DNA of 64,000 bases, taken from contig JALPQD010000405.1 in NCBI GenBank assembly GCA_023101885.1, positions 1,492,722 to 1,556,721 of the forward strand, given 5' to 3'. The stretch is from Typhlomys cinereus. Its lineage: Eukaryota; Chordata; Mammalia; Rodentia; Platacanthomyidae. The position numbers and the translations under genes are program-made. Positions 58,301 to 64,000 of this stretch are shown piece after piece (the stretch's first letter is position 1; every line of letters begins with the position of its first letter). Under the pieces are notes generated by a model, which worked only from the letters and a program-made list of their open reading frames with translations, was not told where the DNA came from and did not search any database.

Positions 58301-61300
58301 GGTTGCAATATAGGTAAAGAACACAATTAGATTATACTTTTCAGTTTGATAACTCTGTATAGCCTTTGGGTTTGGGAAGATTGGCTTCTTCGTTCATAAA
58401 ACATTTGAAATACACTAAGATTAAGTAGATGCAAGAGCGTTTGTGTAGAATATTTTGTCAGGTTCAGTAGACCCAGAAAAGCACATTCTGTCCCAGTTAA
58501 TTTGCTTTGTGGCATGAAGCTATGTGATGGAATGTTAATGTCAGCAACCTCTTTATTTACGCACCAAGGCAAAAGGAGTAGTAATTAACACTTTGATACT
58601 CCCCCATTGATGTGTAATTGACTGTTTCAAAGGAGCACTGGTTCATAAGCTATTGCATGCATTAAAACTGCGTTTTCTATATTGCAGCATTTTAAGACAA
58701 GGGTCAGTGACAATGCAGAAATTGCTCAATGATGCACATTTTTTTATTACTGCATTAAGGTTTTGACATATTAGTAATGAATGAATGTTTCCATAAATTA
58801 GATTTTTTTATAACTTTAAAATTGAAATATGATAAAGAATACTGCCTTCCTCTCAGAAGGTAGTCTAGTTTTATGACACAAAGCTTGCTTCCTTCAGTTC
58901 TTTAACTTATGCTTACCTGCTTAGTGGTTTGATTTTTCAGAACAAGAATACTAAGCACTTAAGTTTGATTTGTTTAAAAATAATGATTTTAAATTGAATT
59001 TGAAATCTTTTAAACACAAATAGATGATACTTTATGCAATTTATTTCAGAAATATTTCTTCGATATGCTTTGTTTTCATTTATGGTTAAGTTGTAACTGC
59101 AGAGTAGCAGTAAAACATTTCAGGAGCATTTTTAGAGGTTGGTGAGATAGTCCATTGGGTGAAAGGACTTGCTGCATAGCATATGAGGATCTGAGTTTTC
59201 ATCCGTGGCTCTCTTTAAAAATCTGGGAGCTGGGCTGGAGAGGTGGCTCAGGGGTTAAGCCTCCGCCTTGCAGGCGGAAGGTCCTGAGTTCGGATCCCAG
59301 ATCCCACGTATAGACGCCAGGCAGGGGCGGCCTGCGCTTCTAGTCCTGGTAGGACGGAGCCTGTGAATCCCGGGGCAGAAGGAGGTGGAGGCGTCCATGG
59401 TGGTTCGCGAATTCATCCGTGGTTCTACACATACACAGACACACGCGCACACAAGACACACACACACACGCACATATGCACGCACATGCACACAGTTGAA
59501 AAAATAATAAAAAAATTAAAAAAAAACATCTGGGAGCTATAACCCCAGCACTGCGGAAGACAAGAGAAAGGCAGAGTCTGGGCACTTACTGACCAGCCAG
59601 TCTAGCCGAAGTGCCACACTCTATCATTTTACCATATTGAAAGGACAGTATATATGCTATAAACTGGAAATGCAAAGAAATTTTTGAGAATATGGAATTT
59701 CTTAAATTCTGCCAATACTTGTTTTTTGACAGGAAAAATTCATAACTGCTAATTTATTGTGCCAAAAGAAATACAATCCTCTAATTTGCCTTTGTTTTTA
59801 ATTATTTATGCAAACTAACAGTCTTCAGTAGAAATCTGCTTTTGAAAGATGCTTTGAGGAAAATGTATTATTAAATACTTAAGTCTTGGGTAGGTTTTAG
59901 GTATTTTATTTGTTTTATTTATTTTGTATTTATTACAGATGAAATTCAAGTTGTAAATATCTAGATTTATAGGCAGTTTGGGAAAACATTTTTTTATTAA
60001 CTCTGACAACTTGGCCCATAGTATCATCTTGTGTCAACCAAATTGCCCTAACATGTCCACATGTAATCTGGTGTTATACAGTTGCTATCTTCTTGCTTCA
60101 CAAAGTTAATCAACATCTGATTTGCATTTGTTAATTAGGGTTAATGTGCATTAATTGATTTTTTTGATGCTTGTATATTACCATTAAACCCAGTTAGCAA
60201 TACTTACTGTGTACCTCATTCATTTGAATTATGATGATCATGTTTTTATTGAATGGGTGCCAAATCAGAAGGCTGTATCGTAATTACAGCTAATTAACTG
60301 ATGATTGTGCCCTGTATTAATGGGCTTCTTTAGTCTTTCACTAACATAAATGTTGAAAATTTCATTTTATTCATGGGATACTTAGATAACTTTTTAACAG
60401 CATAATCTTGAGACTGAATTACTATAGGACATCTAATCGATCATTTGTTGAATTTACATAAATTGGAAAGTTACAAGCATGTAAATTCTACATCAGTTTT
60501 TAAAACTTGTTAATAAAACATCCTGTTGTTATTCTGCGTGGGGCCATATTATAATTTGAGTATTTGTAAATATTTTGTATTTTTATACTTCATCTTAAAA
60601 ATAGATCTAGATTTTAGGCCTATGATTGCTACTTTTGTAACTATAATTCATTTACCTATCTCTCTATGCTTTCGTTTGGTTTTTAAAATAAAGATTAGCT
60701 CATTTGCTATGTTTCCTTCTAGTCCTTACAATCTTTTATTCGCTGAATAACTGTACTAACATGTTTCATTAGAAATAACACAGATTTTGAAATAATTTGT
60801 ATTATTCTGTACTTTAGCCTTATCAAGAACAAGCATATGTTAATGATACAGTTTTAGTACTAAACATTGTACATGTTAAATGATGATGTGAAAAATGAAA
60901 TTCAGAGAGAACTGAAAGGAATATTTTCATAACAGTGTTGATGTGATACGTATATCTATGTGCAGTACTGGGATCAAACTTGAAGCTTGCCCATATTATG
61001 CAACGGTGTACCACTGAGCTACATCCCCAGCACATAAAATACTTTAAAGCAGCATGTTTACTCATAATAGTGACAGAGAACACAAAAAAGAAACCCTGCG
61101 TGCTTAAATGAAGAGTTCTTGGTAAAAATTGGTTTAGATAATTTAAGTAGGAAATGTATTTTGTAGATTTTTAATTGCATAAAATGTATAAAAGTGTAGG
61201 GATACAAAATTTATAAAATGTTTAAAATATATTTTTTTAACTTTAAATATGTATCCTATCATTAATATTTATTTTTTGTAGTAATAAATATAATTTTGAA

Positions 61301-63015
61301 TATCTAATGCCAGCGTATGCTTTTCAGATAAAGTTGTCAAAATGATTCTATGTAAGTGCTGAAATGAAAGAGTGATATTCAACAACTTAACGTAAGAATT
61401 GTGATTTGTAATCTTTTCTATGGATACTGAACAAGTTTTACTGTTGTTATTCAGGCCTGTTACATGAACAAAATATGGCAAAAATGAGACTGCTTACTTT
61501 TATGGGAATGGCAGTGGATAATAAAGAAATTTCTTTTGATACAATGCAGCAAGAGCTGCAGATTGGAGCTGATGATGTTGAAGCATTTGTGATTGATGGT
61601 AAGGCAGTTAAAACACTTTCATTTCTTTCTAGAATTTCTACTATGTGAAACATACCTCATCTTGAAATAAACCCTTATACTAACAAAGCTAGATTGGTTG
61701 GTAGTAAATCTGTATGTTTAATAGGTAAACAAATTTATTTGTAGTACAGTAGAAATCAAGGACTGCATGTTATGAGTTTGAGTTTTTGTTCTGGCTTTGA
61801 AATCACAAAGTCCTTCAGACAGTATATTGTAATGTTTAAAAACACAAATTTAGCCTTGCATATTGATAATCCCAGTCAGTACTTGTGAAGTTCAGGCAGG
61901 ATTGCCGCACATTTGATGCCATCCAGGAGTGCAATTTTTTTGACTTTGACTTGAGACCAAGTCTTCCTGTATGGCAGGATTATAGAGGTTGAGTTTCTTT
62001 GCGATTTTGAGAATTAAATGAATTAATACAGGTTTTTGTTTTGTTTTTTGAGATAAAGTCTCACACAGTAGCCCATGTGGCTTTGAACTCATGACAACAC
62101 TTCTGTCTTAGCCTTCCAGATGCTAGAATTACAGGTGTGGGCCACCACACTTGGCTAGAGAACCAGAATTCTCAGTGAAAACTACGTAATAACATTGAAT
62201 AGATACATCCAATAGCCATAAAACATACAATGTATAACCTTCCTCCACACTGTATTCAGTTTGCTTTATCACACACAAAGAGCTATTGTAAAGTTTTATT
62301 CTGGGCAGGTGGTCATGTTTCAGTTGTTTTTCTTAGAAATCTTCTATGTAACATACCATGTAAAAATCTTTTCAGCTGTAAGAACTAAAATGGTCTACTG
62401 CAAGATTGATCAGACCCAGAGAAAAGTAGTTGTCAGGTAAGATACTTAAGATTGCTGCATTGTGTGGAACAGTGCAGTTTATTTTGATTATTTCACTTAA
62501 ATGTTTTGGAGAATCAAAGTGGTATTCTTACCAGCTGACTATAGTTCAATAGAGGCCATTTATCATAATTTTATTAAAGTTCAGACTGAATGTGATTAGC
62601 TTATTTAATGAAAGAGTCCTATTTTCCAGCACATTTCATTTAATGGCTAAGCACTGGCTAGAATACTAATGACTTCAGTGTCTGCTTTATATAGTTGTTG
62701 GAAAGAGTAAAAAGGTCTAGGAGTAATGCAGTAAAAGAATTTTAAAAATAAGCATCTGATGCTTAAGTTCTCTTACAATTTTAAGTTATGACCTTATGTA
62801 TATTTAATTTTGCTTTGCGCAAGATTCAAGTGTAGTGTTTTAAAAGAATACCCAGAAATGAAAGATTAACTAATGCTTTGTTTTTGATTTTCAGTCATAG
62901 CACACATCGGACATTTGGAAAACAGCAATGGCAACAGCTGTATGACACTCTCAATACCTGGAAACAAAACTTGAACAAAGTGAAAAATAGCCTTTTGAGT
63001 CTTTCTGATACCTGA
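45009..63015 (+). CDS. EIF3M: EIF3M, eukaryotic translation initiation factor 3 subunit M (11 coding exons)
   Basis: Coding join: 45009-45050, 47079-47211, 48152-48290, 48799-48922, 49460-49554, 56025-56108, 56989-57088, 57733-57814, 61455-61598, 62376-62436, 62895-63015. All introns are GT-AG and the phases agree, giving 1,125 nt or 374 aa plus stop, equal to human eIF3m. The product is a cytoplasmic subunit of the eIF3 complex, which binds the 40S ribosome and helps recruit initiator tRNA and mRNA. In the family, eIF3m belongs to the PCI/MPN octamer core and contacts eIF3h and eIF3f. The N-terminus reads [14 protein letters not shown] and the C-terminus ends SLLSLSDT; the PCI domain should cover roughly residues 180-340 (exons 6-11), with helical repeats before it. 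No frameshift or internal stop is seen. Compared with the human protein as I recall it, changes are few (for example ITDWK for ISDWN in exon 5, NTWK for NAWK in exon 11). Identification is by protein recognition and is very secure. Confidence 0.98.
47079..47211 (+). CDS. EIF3M: EIF3M coding exon 2
   Basis: Preceded by the acceptor ttcaacag and followed by gtttgt. Encodes residues 15-58, beginning [14 protein letters not shown] and ending [11 protein letters not shown]; the final G is the first base of a split Asp codon. An antisense SINE begins only about 32 bp past the donor. Confidence 0.97.
47244..47538 (-). mobile_element. Young B2-like SINE, copy 8, in EIF3M intron 2
   Basis: Antisense copy: T-run and 'tttatttattcaactgtg' first, then TG repeats, 'ggttctac' complement, and the head complement ending ccagcccc. 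It begins 32 bp after the exon 2 donor. Confidence 0.9.
47838..48090 (+). mobile_element. Older B2-related SINE in EIF3M intron 2
   Basis: 'gggatggctcgggttaag' head, 'gagttcagatccc' B box, 'agtgaaacaaaaagatagaagcaatccag' body and CA run. It ends about 60 bp before the exon 3 acceptor. Confidence 0.78.
48152..48290 (+). CDS. EIF3M: EIF3M coding exon 3
   Basis: Acceptor acctgtgcag, donor gtaagt. Encodes residues 59-104, including [20 protein letters not shown] and the segment ending RPSLRLQ. The Leu codon at the 3' end is split TT|G across the intron. Confidence 0.97.
48340..48462 (+). mobile_element. MIR SINE in EIF3M intron 3
   Basis: 'gagtagtcacttaacctttctgtgtccctcctttgtgatataaaaag' matches the MIR core. 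A young SINE inserted immediately to its right. Confidence 0.6.
48469..48738 (+). mobile_element. Young B2-like SINE, copy 9, in EIF3M intron 3
   Basis: Perfect 15-bp target-site duplications, agagcagataacccc, at 48454-48468 and 48739-48753. It occupies more than half of a 508-bp intron and ends about 60 bp before the exon 4 acceptor. Confidence 0.94.
48799..48922 (+). CDS. EIF3M: EIF3M coding exon 4
   Basis: Acceptor ttaaccag, donor gtgagt. Encodes residues 105-146 (starts [19 protein letters not shown], ends IPTELDQ). It ends on a codon boundary, so the next exon starts in phase 0. Confidence 0.97.
49050..49165 (-). mobile_element. B1 SINE, antisense, EIF3M intron 4
   Basis: 'tttagacagggctcatgtaacctaagcggctttaaacttt', 'cttgaactgctgatctgatcttcctgcttcca'. 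Confidence 0.72.
49182..49385 (-). mobile_element. Older B2-related SINE, antisense, EIF3M intron 4
   Basis: 'gtcactgtggaggaccgaaataactttaggactcatcctgg' and terminal 'tctgagctatctctccagcccc'. It ends 75 bp before the exon 5 acceptor. Confidence 0.8.
49460..49554 (+). CDS. EIF3M: EIF3M coding exon 5
   Basis: Acceptor tcattgtag, donor gtatta, which is a weaker match to the donor consensus than the other exons. Encodes residues 147-177, starting [20 protein letters not shown] and ending DCKK plus a split Ser codon. It is followed by the largest intron (6,470 bp). Confidence 0.97.
49625..49800 (+). mobile_element. B4-like composite SINE in EIF3M intron 5
   Basis: ID-like 'ggtgctagggatataac' and 'gagtgcttgcctaatatgcacaaagccctg' are followed by B1-like 'accatggtggtacctgcctgtag'. 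Confidence 0.62.
50355..50676 (-). mobile_element. Older B2-related SINE, antisense, EIF3M intron 5
   Basis: Long TG (50358-50409) and GA (50409-50452) runs precede 'gtgtggaggccctttgggaatcc'; terminal 'cctgagccatctctcagcccc'. Confidence 0.82.
50990..51125 (+). mobile_element. MIR SINE in EIF3M intron 5
   Basis: 'ggattcaggtgactggaattcaaatcttagtttaccacttgtgtgact' follows the 5' part and core of MIR. Confidence 0.6.
52183..52197. repeat. Target-site duplication, left copy (U6 chimera)
   Basis: The 15-bp sequence tcatttcttactctt is identical to 52359-52373 and flanks the U6 chimera. It merges with the T-run, which is the poly(A) tail read on the + strand. Confidence 0.92.
52198..52358 (-). pseudogene. 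U6 snRNA retrocopy fused to another RNA 3' end, LINE-1 style insertion
   Basis: On the - strand the 107 nt from 52358 down to about 52252 are an almost exact U6 snRNA, starting GTGCTCGCTTCGGCAGC and including the GAAGATTAGCATGG core; one visible change is GATGATACG for GATGACACG. It does not stop there: about 47 nt of unrelated sequence follow, with AATAAA (complement of 52225-52230) about 20 nt before an A-run. Both ends are flanked by the 15-bp direct repeat tcatttcttactctt (52183-52197 and 52359-52373). This looks like LINE-1 reverse transcription that switched from an mRNA 3' end to U6. No TATA or PSE is seen upstream, so it is not a functional U6 gene. It is antisense within EIF3M intron 5. 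Confidence 0.93.
52359..52373. repeat. Target-site duplication, right copy (U6 chimera)
   Basis: Perfect partner of 52183-52197, directly abutting the first nucleotide of U6. The absence of any 5' extra base indicates a full-length U6 5' end. Confidence 0.92.
52814..53081 (+). mobile_element. Young B2-like SINE, copy 10, in EIF3M intron 5
   Basis: 14-bp target-site duplications with one mismatch (aagtaaaacatctt / aagtgaaacatctt) at 52800-52813 and 53082-53095. Confidence 0.93.
53335..53750 (-). mobile_element. Related interspersed repeat in EIF3M intron 5
   Basis: The complement starts 'ggtgtgatagttaatcttgggtgtcagttgacc' and ends near 'gtaagttgattaagtctccctttc...ttgggtgttctctcacagcacagtca'. 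It has the same type of ends as the 430-bp family but a different interior. Family not identified. Confidence 0.5.
54600..55980. other. EIF3M intron 5, 3' part, no gene recognised
   Basis: A 90-codon frame at 54600-54872 follows an AG (ttttgcctag), but exon 5 already joins exon 6 in phase and gives the standard protein, so this is not an extra exon. Traces of an old repeat are possible. Confidence 0.5.
56025..56108 (+). CDS. EIF3M: EIF3M coding exon 6
   Basis: Acceptor cttctttttag, donor gtaata. Encodes residues 178-205 ([19 protein letters not shown] and ASQARVDAH). This is the start of the predicted PCI domain. Confidence 0.97.
56560..56740 (+). mobile_element. MIR SINE in EIF3M intron 6
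   Basis: 'actgcctgcattcaaactgttgcctcaac', then 'aggtaagttacttg' and 'gaacctctttcatcttcaaaatgg', keep MIR order and spacing. Confidence 0.6.
56989..57088 (+). CDS. EIF3M: EIF3M coding exon 7
   Basis: Acceptor with a strong pyrimidine tract ending ctggttcag, donor gtaagt. Encodes residues 206-239, beginning [19 protein letters not shown] and ending GELIHD on a codon boundary. Lies within the PCI domain. Confidence 0.97.
57340..57478 (+). mobile_element. B1 SINE in EIF3M intron 7
   Basis: 'tagctaggcatggctgcagtgcctgtaagtaatccc', 'ggaggctcaggcaggaggatcacaag' then 'actctctctcaaaaaaaataa'. Confidence 0.82.
57733..57814 (+). CDS. EIF3M: EIF3M coding exon 8
   Basis: Acceptor tttgtatag, donor gtaagt. 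Encodes residues 240-266, [18 protein letters not shown] then NNKDFIDSL, ending in the first base of a Gly codon. Lies within the PCI domain. Confidence 0.97.
58000..59140. other. EIF3M intron 8, 5' part, unique
   Basis: AT-rich intron sequence with no recognised repeat or exon until the B2-like remnant at about 59,140. Confidence 0.45.
59232..59527 (+). mobile_element. Young B2-like SINE, copy 11, in EIF3M intron 8
   Basis: 11-bp target-site duplications, atctgggagct, at 59221-59231 and 59528-59538. The target is itself a B2-like remnant, so the insertion is nested. Confidence 0.92.
60060..60350. promoter_or_regulatory. POU/homeodomain site cluster in EIF3M intron 8
   Basis: In a repeat-free stretch: ATTTGCAT (octamer-like) at 60120-60127, TTAATTAG at 60131-60138, TTAATTGA at 60151-60158, and TAATTA at 60281-60286 and 60291-60296, exactly 10 bp apart. 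AT-rich DNA yields such words by chance, but this density and the absence of repeats suggest a regulatory element. Confidence 0.4.
60960..61037 (-). mobile_element. ID SINE, antisense, EIF3M intron 8
   Basis: 'cagtactgggatcaaacttgaagcttgcccatat' and 'accactgagctacatccccagc' are the ID complement. Confidence 0.78.
61455..61598 (+). CDS. EIF3M: EIF3M coding exon 9
   Basis: Acceptor gttattcag, donor gtaagg. Encodes residues 267-314, starting [20 protein letters not shown] and including the [16 protein letters not shown] segment, which matches the winged-helix part of a PCI domain. The last base starts a split Ala codon. Confidence 0.97.
62035..62160 (-). mobile_element. B1 SINE, antisense, EIF3M intron 9
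   Basis: 'ttttgttttttgagataaagtctcacacagtagccc', 'gctagaattacaggtgtgggccaccacacttggc'. Confidence 0.82.
62376..62436 (+). CDS. EIF3M: EIF3M coding exon 10
   Basis: Acceptor cttttcag, donor gtaaga. Encodes residues 315-334 ([20 protein letters not shown] plus a split Ser). This is the C-terminal edge of the PCI winged helix. Confidence 0.97.
62895..63015 (+). CDS. EIF3M: EIF3M coding exon 11 with stop codon
   Basis: Acceptor gattttcag. Encodes residues 335-374, beginning [20 protein letters not shown] and ending SLLSLSDT, then TGA at 63013-63015. The C-terminal tail is helical and lies after the PCI domain. Confidence 0.97.
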
Positions 63016-63092
63016 ATTTTTGTTCTTTTGGGGGAAAAAACCTAAATCATAGTAAAACATCATTATAAACTATTACTTGACTAGTCTGGGCA

Positions 63093-63098
63093 TTTATT
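63093..63098 (-). terminator. Alternative - strand AATAAA within the EIF3M 3' UTR
   Basis: The + strand TTTATT here reads AATAAA on the - strand, about 320 bp past the CCDC73 stop. If used, CCDC73 and EIF3M mRNAs would overlap tail to tail. Confidence 0.35.
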
Positions 63099-63115
63099 GT
63101 CTGAAGTCTAAAGGA

Positions 63116-63121
63116 ATTAAA
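63116..63121 (+). terminator. EIF3M: Candidate EIF3M poly(A) signal ATTAAA
   Basis: ATTAAA occurs about 100 bp past the stop codon, the first strong hexamer on the + strand. A canonical AATAAA also occurs at 63836-63841, but it lies beyond the antisense CCDC73 exon, so the proximal signal is preferred. Confidence 0.5.
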
Positions 63122-63411
63122 GTCCTAAACTCTAGTGAACGGAATAGACTACAGAAGGACCACTCTGTCCTATTCAAGATGGGTGATGCTATGAGAGGAT
63201 GACAGGGCAGGTACTTCAAAGGAGATACATGTGGAGGGAAAGACTAAAGTCGAAAGGTACTGGATGCTAAGTAAACTGCAAAGATAGGATCAGTATCTTA
63301 GAGGATGTGGAGCAGGCACATCATGTTACTTCACCATGTTAGACAAGCAGCCATTTGTTATAGTAAAAACTTTCATTTAGATCCAATTCACTGCTGAAAC
63401 ACTCATCAATA

Positions 63412-63417
63412 TTTATT
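63412..63417 (-). terminator. CCDC73: CCDC73 poly(A) signal candidate, adjacent to its stop codon
   Basis: AATAAA on the - strand begins at the final A of the TAA stop, so a transcript using it would have an extremely short 3' UTR. A second - strand AATAAA at 63093-63098 lies within the EIF3M 3' UTR. Confidence 0.45.
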
Positions 63418-63638
63418 TAACTTGTTACTTTTCCCAACATCTCCTCTGCTTTTCTTTTTTTAGGTTGGTTATCATTTTCAAAGCTTAGGAACTTCTCAAT
63501 TTCCGTTAGTTGATTTGTCACAAGGCTCTGCCAGTTGTCTTTATCAAGAGGAAAGGCAGGCAGATCAGGCGTCTCTTTGACCTTGAGTGCCTGGAAATGG
63601 CCTTGCAGTGCTGTTGAAGTCAGAGGCTCTGCTCTCAG
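63417..63638 (-). CDS. CCDC73: CCDC73 last coding exon (C-terminus only)
   Basis: On the - strand an acceptor (tctttcctag) at 63639-63648 opens a phase-0 reading frame of 73 codons ending in TAA at 63417-63419. It contains DLPAFPLDKDNWQSLVTNQL, then EIEKFLSFEND, QPKKRKAEEML and the terminal GKVTS. This is the C-terminus of CCDC73, a coiled-coil protein of poorly known function whose human gene lies next to EIF3M in the opposite orientation; both sequence and position support the call. The exon has no ATG near its start, so it is not visible as a standard ORF. The basic PKKRK stretch resembles a nuclear localisation signal. The rest of the gene must lie to the right of the window; positions 63,649-64,000 look intronic. 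Confidence 0.9.
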   Translation of the reverse strand: MRAEPLTSTALQGHFQALKVKETPDLPAFPLDKDNWQSLVTNQLTEIEKFLSFENDNQPKKRKAEEMLGKVTS

Positions 63639-64000
63639 CTAGGAAAGATCACATTTTATTTTGCCATTGAAATTACTGTACAAATGACATGAAGGGAAAT
63701 ACTATGTGTCTCATTTCAGTTACTTAAATGGTTTATACAGTATGAATCTATATGCTTATTTATAGTAGCTCTTACATAGTAGTTGTGTTCCAGGAATACC
63801 ACAGATATTTTCTAAAGATCTTAAGGCTATGATGAAATAAATTAATAGCCATGCAGATAAAAATCAGTTGTCTTCTGCACCCTTCCCAAACATGCCTATG
63901 TTTTCTATCTTCTATCAAAGTGAGAGAAAATTAAAAATTCAAACAGATGCACACTATAAAAATTGCTTTTTATCATGTTTACTCCCCTGCTTCTGAGCAC

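Larger units (their letters stand above)
63016..63140 (+). other. EIF3M: EIF3M 3' UTR (minimal estimate)
   Basis: This is the sequence after the stop codon up to about 20 bp past the first plausible poly(A) signal. The end is an estimate; a longer form using later signals is possible. Confidence 0.5.

Overview
The window is nuclear DNA from a rodent. It contains B1-, ID- and B2-related SINEs, rodent-type LINE-1 ends with G-rich 3' UTRs, dense CA/TG microsatellites, and two recognisable vertebrate genes in a human 11p13-like order (WT1 - EIF3M - CCDC73). The youngest SINE is B2-like but is not the mouse or rat B2 sequence. That, with the B1/ID background, makes a jerboa (Dipodidae, where B2-superfamily 'Dip' SINEs are described) my best guess; rodent is secure, jerboa is an inference.

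Positions 1 to about 44,500 contain no protein-coding gene I can support. By synteny this should be part of the interval between WT1 (off the left edge) and EIF3M. It is a patchwork of SINEs, LINE-1/LINE-2/MIR fragments, LTR-like pieces, a lineage-amplified repeat of about 430 bp, long simple-sequence tracts (CCTT/GGAA tracts at 7.7 and 14.2 kb, a 740-bp CA-rich tract at 22 kb) and several repeat-poor islands (about 9.4-10.3, 20.2-20.7, 35.1-35.8 and 37.4-38.6 kb) that could be conserved regulatory DNA.

From about 44,570 to 45,560 lies a CpG island carrying the EIF3M promoter, with ETS-type GGAA sites and a pyrimidine tract typical of translation-factor (TOP) genes. EIF3M runs on the + strand from the ATG at 45,009 to the stop at 63,015. 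Eleven coding exons, all GT-AG and phase-consistent, join to 1,125 nt encoding 374 aa, the length of human eIF3m. Intron 5 (6.5 kb) holds an old LINE-2 interrupted by an antisense U6 snRNA retrocopy, which appears fused to the 3' end of another transcript and has perfect 15-bp target-site duplications. Intron 8 (3.6 kb) holds a repeat-poor cluster of POU/homeodomain-type sites.

At the right end the last coding exon of CCDC73 lies on the - strand (63,417-63,638, 73 codons plus stop). It has no start codon of its own and is easy to miss. EIF3M and CCDC73 are convergent, with stop codons only about 400 bp apart and poly(A) signals interleaved between them. I see no operon-like, CRISPR, phage or other unusual gene system. 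The items most worth a second look are the U6 chimera, the candidate regulatory islands, the 430-bp repeat family, a 21-bp tandem array built from a SINE A box, and the tail-to-tail gene ends.
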